Shown: positions 5,266-7,646 of the stretch, in pieces
Position numbering within the stretch: position 1 is the first letter of the stretch
Layout: every line of letters starts with the position of its first letter
Source of the DNA: Deltaproteobacteria bacterium
GTDB taxonomy: Bacteria > Myxococcota > B64-G9
DNA: 7,646 nucleotides
Reading direction: 5' to 3'
Assembly (NCBI GenBank): GCA_030591745.1
Contig: JAUVAM010000157.1
Location: 1 to 7,646 of the forward strand
Program-made: the position numbers and the translations under genes
Notes under the pieces: generated by a model
Told to the model about the DNA's origin: nothing
Seen by the model: only the letters and a program-made list of their open reading frames with translations
Database searches by the model: none

Positions 5266-5877
5266 ATGATTGTTCAAATCAACCCCACGCATCCACAACC
5301 CAGGCTGATCCGTCGCGTGGTGGAGGCCCTGGCCCAAGGCGCGGTCATCTCCTACCCCACCGACACGGTCTACGGCATCGGCTGCGACATCTTCTCCAAG
5401 TCGGGCATCGAGCGCATTTACCAGCTCAAGGATCGCAGCCGCAAGAAGCCGCTGAGCTTCATCTGCTCCGATCTCAAAGACATCAGCCGTTACGCTCAGG
5501 TTAGCGACGCAGCTTACCGCGTCATGCGCAAGCACCTGCCTGGACCCTACACCTTCATTCTTGAAGCCACCAAAGAAGTGCCCCGCATCATGATGTCCAA
5601 GCGGCGCACCGTGGGCATCCGGGTACCGGAAAACCCCATCTGCCTGGAACTCGTCCGCGAGCTGATGCACCCCATCATCACCACCAGCGCCAACGTCAAC
5701 GAAGAGTCGCCCATCGTGGATCCCAAAGAGATCGACACCAAGCTGGGCAAGGTCCTCGACCTGGTCATCGATGGCGGGGCTCTGCCCAACGTGCCCTCCA
5801 CCGTCATCGACCTGACCGGCGATTTTCCTTATGTGATTCGGGAAGGCAAGGGCCCAATCGACTGGGTTGCGGCTTGA
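5266..5877 (+). CDS. L-threonylcarbamoyladenylate synthase family protein (Sua5/YciO/YrdC), YciO-like
   Basis: A 203-residue single-domain YrdC-fold protein. TsaC/Sua5 members make threonylcarbamoyl-AMP from threonine, bicarbonate and ATP for t6A at tRNA position 37. Visible motifs are YPTDTVYGIGCD (residues 30-41), KDR plus KKPL (55-63), PGPYTF (92-97), GIRVP (117-121), TSAN (140-143), PSTVIDLT (177-184) and REGKG (192-196). The length and several segments (NP-x-x-P-x-x-RLI near the start, TFILEATKEVPR, PSTVIDLT) resemble E. coli YciO (about 206 residues) more than TsaC, yet the K-x-R and S-x-N catalytic signatures of TsaC/Sua5 are present. It could therefore be the true t6A enzyme of this organism or a YciO-type paralogue. 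GAGG at 5252-5255 precedes the ATG by 10 bases. The gene is transcribed alone and ends 10 bp from the stop of the convergent TPR gene. Confidence 0.9.
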   Translation: MIVQINPTHPQPRLIRRVVEALAQGAVISYPTDTVYGIGCDIFSKSGIERIYQLKDRSRKKPLSFICSDLKDISRYAQVSDAAYRVMRKHLPGPYTFILEATKEVPRIMMSKRRTVGIRVPENPICLELVRELMHPIITTSANVNEESPIVDPKEIDTKLGKVLDLVIDGGALPNVPSTVIDLTGDFPYVIREGKGPIDWVAA

Positions 5878-5887
5878 GTCTCTGAAT

Positions 5888-7646
5888 CTACTTGTTTTTG
5901 TTGAGCTTTTCTAGGTCCAATCGAGCTTCGGGGAAGTTGGGTTGCAGCTCCAAGGCCTTGGTGAAGGATGCCAGCGCTTCGGTTTTCTTGCCCAACTCCA
6001 GGTAGACCTTGCCCAACTTGTGGTGGGCCTGAGCGAACTCGGGCTTGAAACGGATGGCTTGCTCAAAGGCCCCCGCGGATTCCTTGAGGTACTTCTTGCG
6101 CTTCGCGCGAGACTTGAAGGCCTTCTCAAAATACATGATCGCTGAATAATAATGGGCCTTGGCCAAGTCCGGTTTGTCCTTGATGGCCCGCTTCAGCTCC
6201 TTCAATGCCTTGTCTATCTTATTGCGGTTGTAATAAGCCACGCCCAAATCGGCCCGAGCCTCAGCCAGACGCGGATCCAAATCCAGCGCCCGCTTTGTGT
6301 AGCGAATCTGATCGTCGATGTTGCCTCGTCGATAAAACACTTCGGCCATGCGATACAAGCCCAAGGGATTCTTCGCATCCAGCTCCATGACTGTTTTGTA
6401 TTCTGAAGCAGCCAAGTCCATCAAACCCCGTTCCCGATAAAGATCGCCCAGGGCCAAGTGCGCACTGACCTTACGCGAGTCCAAACGGATCACGTCCTTG
6501 GCATGAATGATGGCCTTTTCAAAGTCGCGCTTGCCGGTGTAAAGCCGAGCCAGGGCCTCATGCGCTTCAATGTTGTTGGCATCAAACTGAACGGCCTGGG
6601 CATACTCTGTAATGGCCTCGTCCGGCTTGCCTTCCTTTTCATAAACCAACGCCAGCTTAGTCCGCGCCAGGGCATCCTCGGGATCGATGGACAGGGCCTG
6701 CTTGAAGGCCTTCTGCGCCTCCTCCATCTTGCCTTGCTCCACGAAAACAAACCCCATACGGGCCCGGAACTCGGCCTTGCCTGGGTTGATGCCGATGGCC
6801 TCTTTCAGGTGCCTCATGGCCTCCCGAATATTGCCCGTCTGGAACAAAGCTTCGCCCAAATAAGCGTGAGCATCGGCGTAGTTCTTCTTGATCATCAAAA
6901 CTTCACGAAAACGCGGAATGGCATCATCCCAACGACTCTCATTGAAGTAAGCCAGGCCCAAATTGAAACGCGCCTCGACATAGCGCGCGTCCAGCTCGCA
7001 GGCTTTCTCGAATGCCGCGTACATCTTCTCACTCTTGCTTTGGCGCCCCAGAGCCACACCCAGGTTGTTGTAAGCCTGGGCGTACTTTCCATCCAACTCG
7101 ATGGCCCGTTTGTAACTCGAAATGGCGTCATCGAGCCGGCCAGCTTTAAAATAGGCCAAAGCCAAATTATAGCGGAACTCAGGGTCGTGACCGGCCAATT
7201 CGATGGCTTTCTTGTACCGAATCATCGAAGATTCCATCTCGCCTTGCTCGTAATACAGATTGCCCAGATTGTTCTGGGGATCGGCATAGGTGGAATCCGC
7301 CGCGATGGCTTGCTTATAGGACTGCTCGGCCAGGGCAAAATCCAACTGCTTGCGATACAGCTCCGCCAACTGGAAATGGGCCATCGCGAACTTAGGCTGC
7401 ACTTCGACGGCAGTACGATAGGCGGCCACGGCCATATCCAGCCTGCCCATCCGCGTGTAAACCACCCCGATGTTAAAGTAGGCCTCAACCAGGCTAGGCC
7501 TTAGCGAGATGGTGTCCTTGTACCATTTGATGGCTTCGTTGTAGCGCTTGGCCTTCTGCATCAAGGCCCCCAAATTCAGCCTGGCGTCGATCTCCGCCGG
7601 ATTCACCTCGATGGTGCTGAGGTAATACTTCTCGGCCTCCTTGAAA
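5888..7646 (-). CDS. Long tetratricopeptide (TPR) repeat protein, 5' end outside the window
   Basis: The frame is open from the right edge to a TAG at 5888-5890, giving 585 visible residues. The bases before the GTG at 7606 continue the same repeat (a helix-B-like FKEAEKYYLSTIE), so that GTG is not the true start. The protein is an almost unbroken TPR solenoid: 16 complete repeats plus a final partial one. Every repeat is exactly 34 residues except the fifteenth, which has 43. The recurring pattern is A-x-x-NLG-x-x-Y at helix A and A-x-x-x-Y/F-x-x-A-I-x-L-x-P at helix B. TPR solenoids are protein-binding scaffolds; the partner is unknown, and any catalytic, signal or membrane segment would lie upstream of the window. 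The C terminus ends right after the repeats (KLNKNK). No enzyme function can be assigned. Confidence 0.93.
   Translation of the reverse strand, partial: FKEAEKYYLSTIEVNPAEIDARLNLGALMQKAKRYNEAIKWYKDTISLRPSLVEAYFNIGVVYTRMGRLDMAVAAYRTAVEVQPKFAMAHFQLAELYRKQLDFALAEQSYKQAIAADSTYADPQNNLGNLYYEQGEMESSMIRYKKAIELAGHDPEFRYNLALAYFKAGRLDDAISSYKRAIELDGKYAQAYNNLGVALGRQSKSEKMYAAFEKACELDARYVEARFNLGLAYFNESRWDDAIPRFREVLMIKKNYADAHAYLGEALFQTGNIREAMRHLKEAIGINPGKAEFRARMGFVFVEQGKMEEAQKAFKQALSIDPEDALARTKLALVYEKEGKPDEAITEYAQAVQFDANNIEAHEALARLYTGKRDFEKAIIHAKDVIRLDSRKVSAHLALGDLYRERGLMDLAASEYKTVMELDAKNPLGLYRMAEVFYRRGNIDDQIRYTKRALDLDPRLAEARADLGVAYYNRNKIDKALKELKRAIKDKPDLAKAHYYSAIMYFEKAFKSRAKRKKYLKESAGAFEQAIRFKPEFAQAHHKLGKVYLELGKKTEALASFTKALELQPNFPEARLDLEKLNKNK

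Noticed and set aside
5182..5670. 162-codon open frame on the minus strand through the promoter region
   Set aside because: It runs antisense through the well-supported YrdC-family gene and has no recognisable domain.
6458..7504. 348-codon open frame on the plus strand
   Set aside because: It lies wholly antisense to the TPR repeats; its composition mirrors the repeat periodicity and it shows no domain. A shadow of the real gene.
5888..7646. Regular spacing of similar DNA words, as in a CRISPR array or satellite
   Set aside because: The 102-bp period equals 34 codons and follows TPR protein repeats; DNA units are diverged at synonymous sites and there are no identical short repeats with unique spacers.

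Overview
The window reads as ordinary, gene-dense chromosome from a Deltaproteobacteria-type organism, most likely Myxococcota or the Bradymonadales side of that group. Three observations support this. One exported protein ends in a MYXO-CTERM-like sorting tail (Gly-Cys-x-Cys, hydrophobic stretch, four arginines). One protein carries the N-terminal four-cysteine ribbon ending in CG-x-x-x-AKF that I associate with deltaproteobacterial proteins. The genes are moderately GC-rich and tightly packed, alongside a GAF-linked class III cyclase and a very long TPR protein. The placement is an inference; no rRNA or other phylogenetic marker is present.

Layout from left to right. (1) The last 28 codons of an MgtE-type magnesium transporter, plus strand. 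(2) A 513-residue tandem-GAF class III nucleotidyl cyclase, plus strand, 27 bp behind it and probably co-transcribed. (3) A compact three-gene minus-strand operon facing it. It starts at 5101 with an exported C45-like Ntn hydrolase carrying the MYXO-CTERM tail. This is followed with no gap by a zinc-ribbon/GspF-like membrane protein starting at TTG, and then by trmJ, which overlaps it by 4 bp (ATGA). (4) A 164-bp divergent promoter region. (5) A YciO/YrdC/Sua5-family protein, plus strand. (6) A long TPR-repeat protein on the minus strand whose 5' end lies outside the window.

Coding density is very high. The only gene-free stretch above 100 bp is 5102-5265. Both convergent junctions (13 bp at 1658-1670 and 10 bp at 5878-5887) lack room for a terminator. 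No tRNA, rRNA, CRISPR array, insertion sequence, attachment site or recognisable phage gene was seen.

Functionally, trmJ and the YrdC-family gene both concern tRNA modification or its chemistry (2'-O-methylation at position 32; threonylcarbamoyl-AMP). They sit in separate transcription units and are not obviously linked. The least ordinary part is 2504-5101: a predicted surface-anchored Ntn hydrolase translationally linked to an orphan, ribbon-bearing GspF homologue with an unusual C-terminal tail. I see no strong evidence for a wholly new system, but that pair deserves a conservation check.
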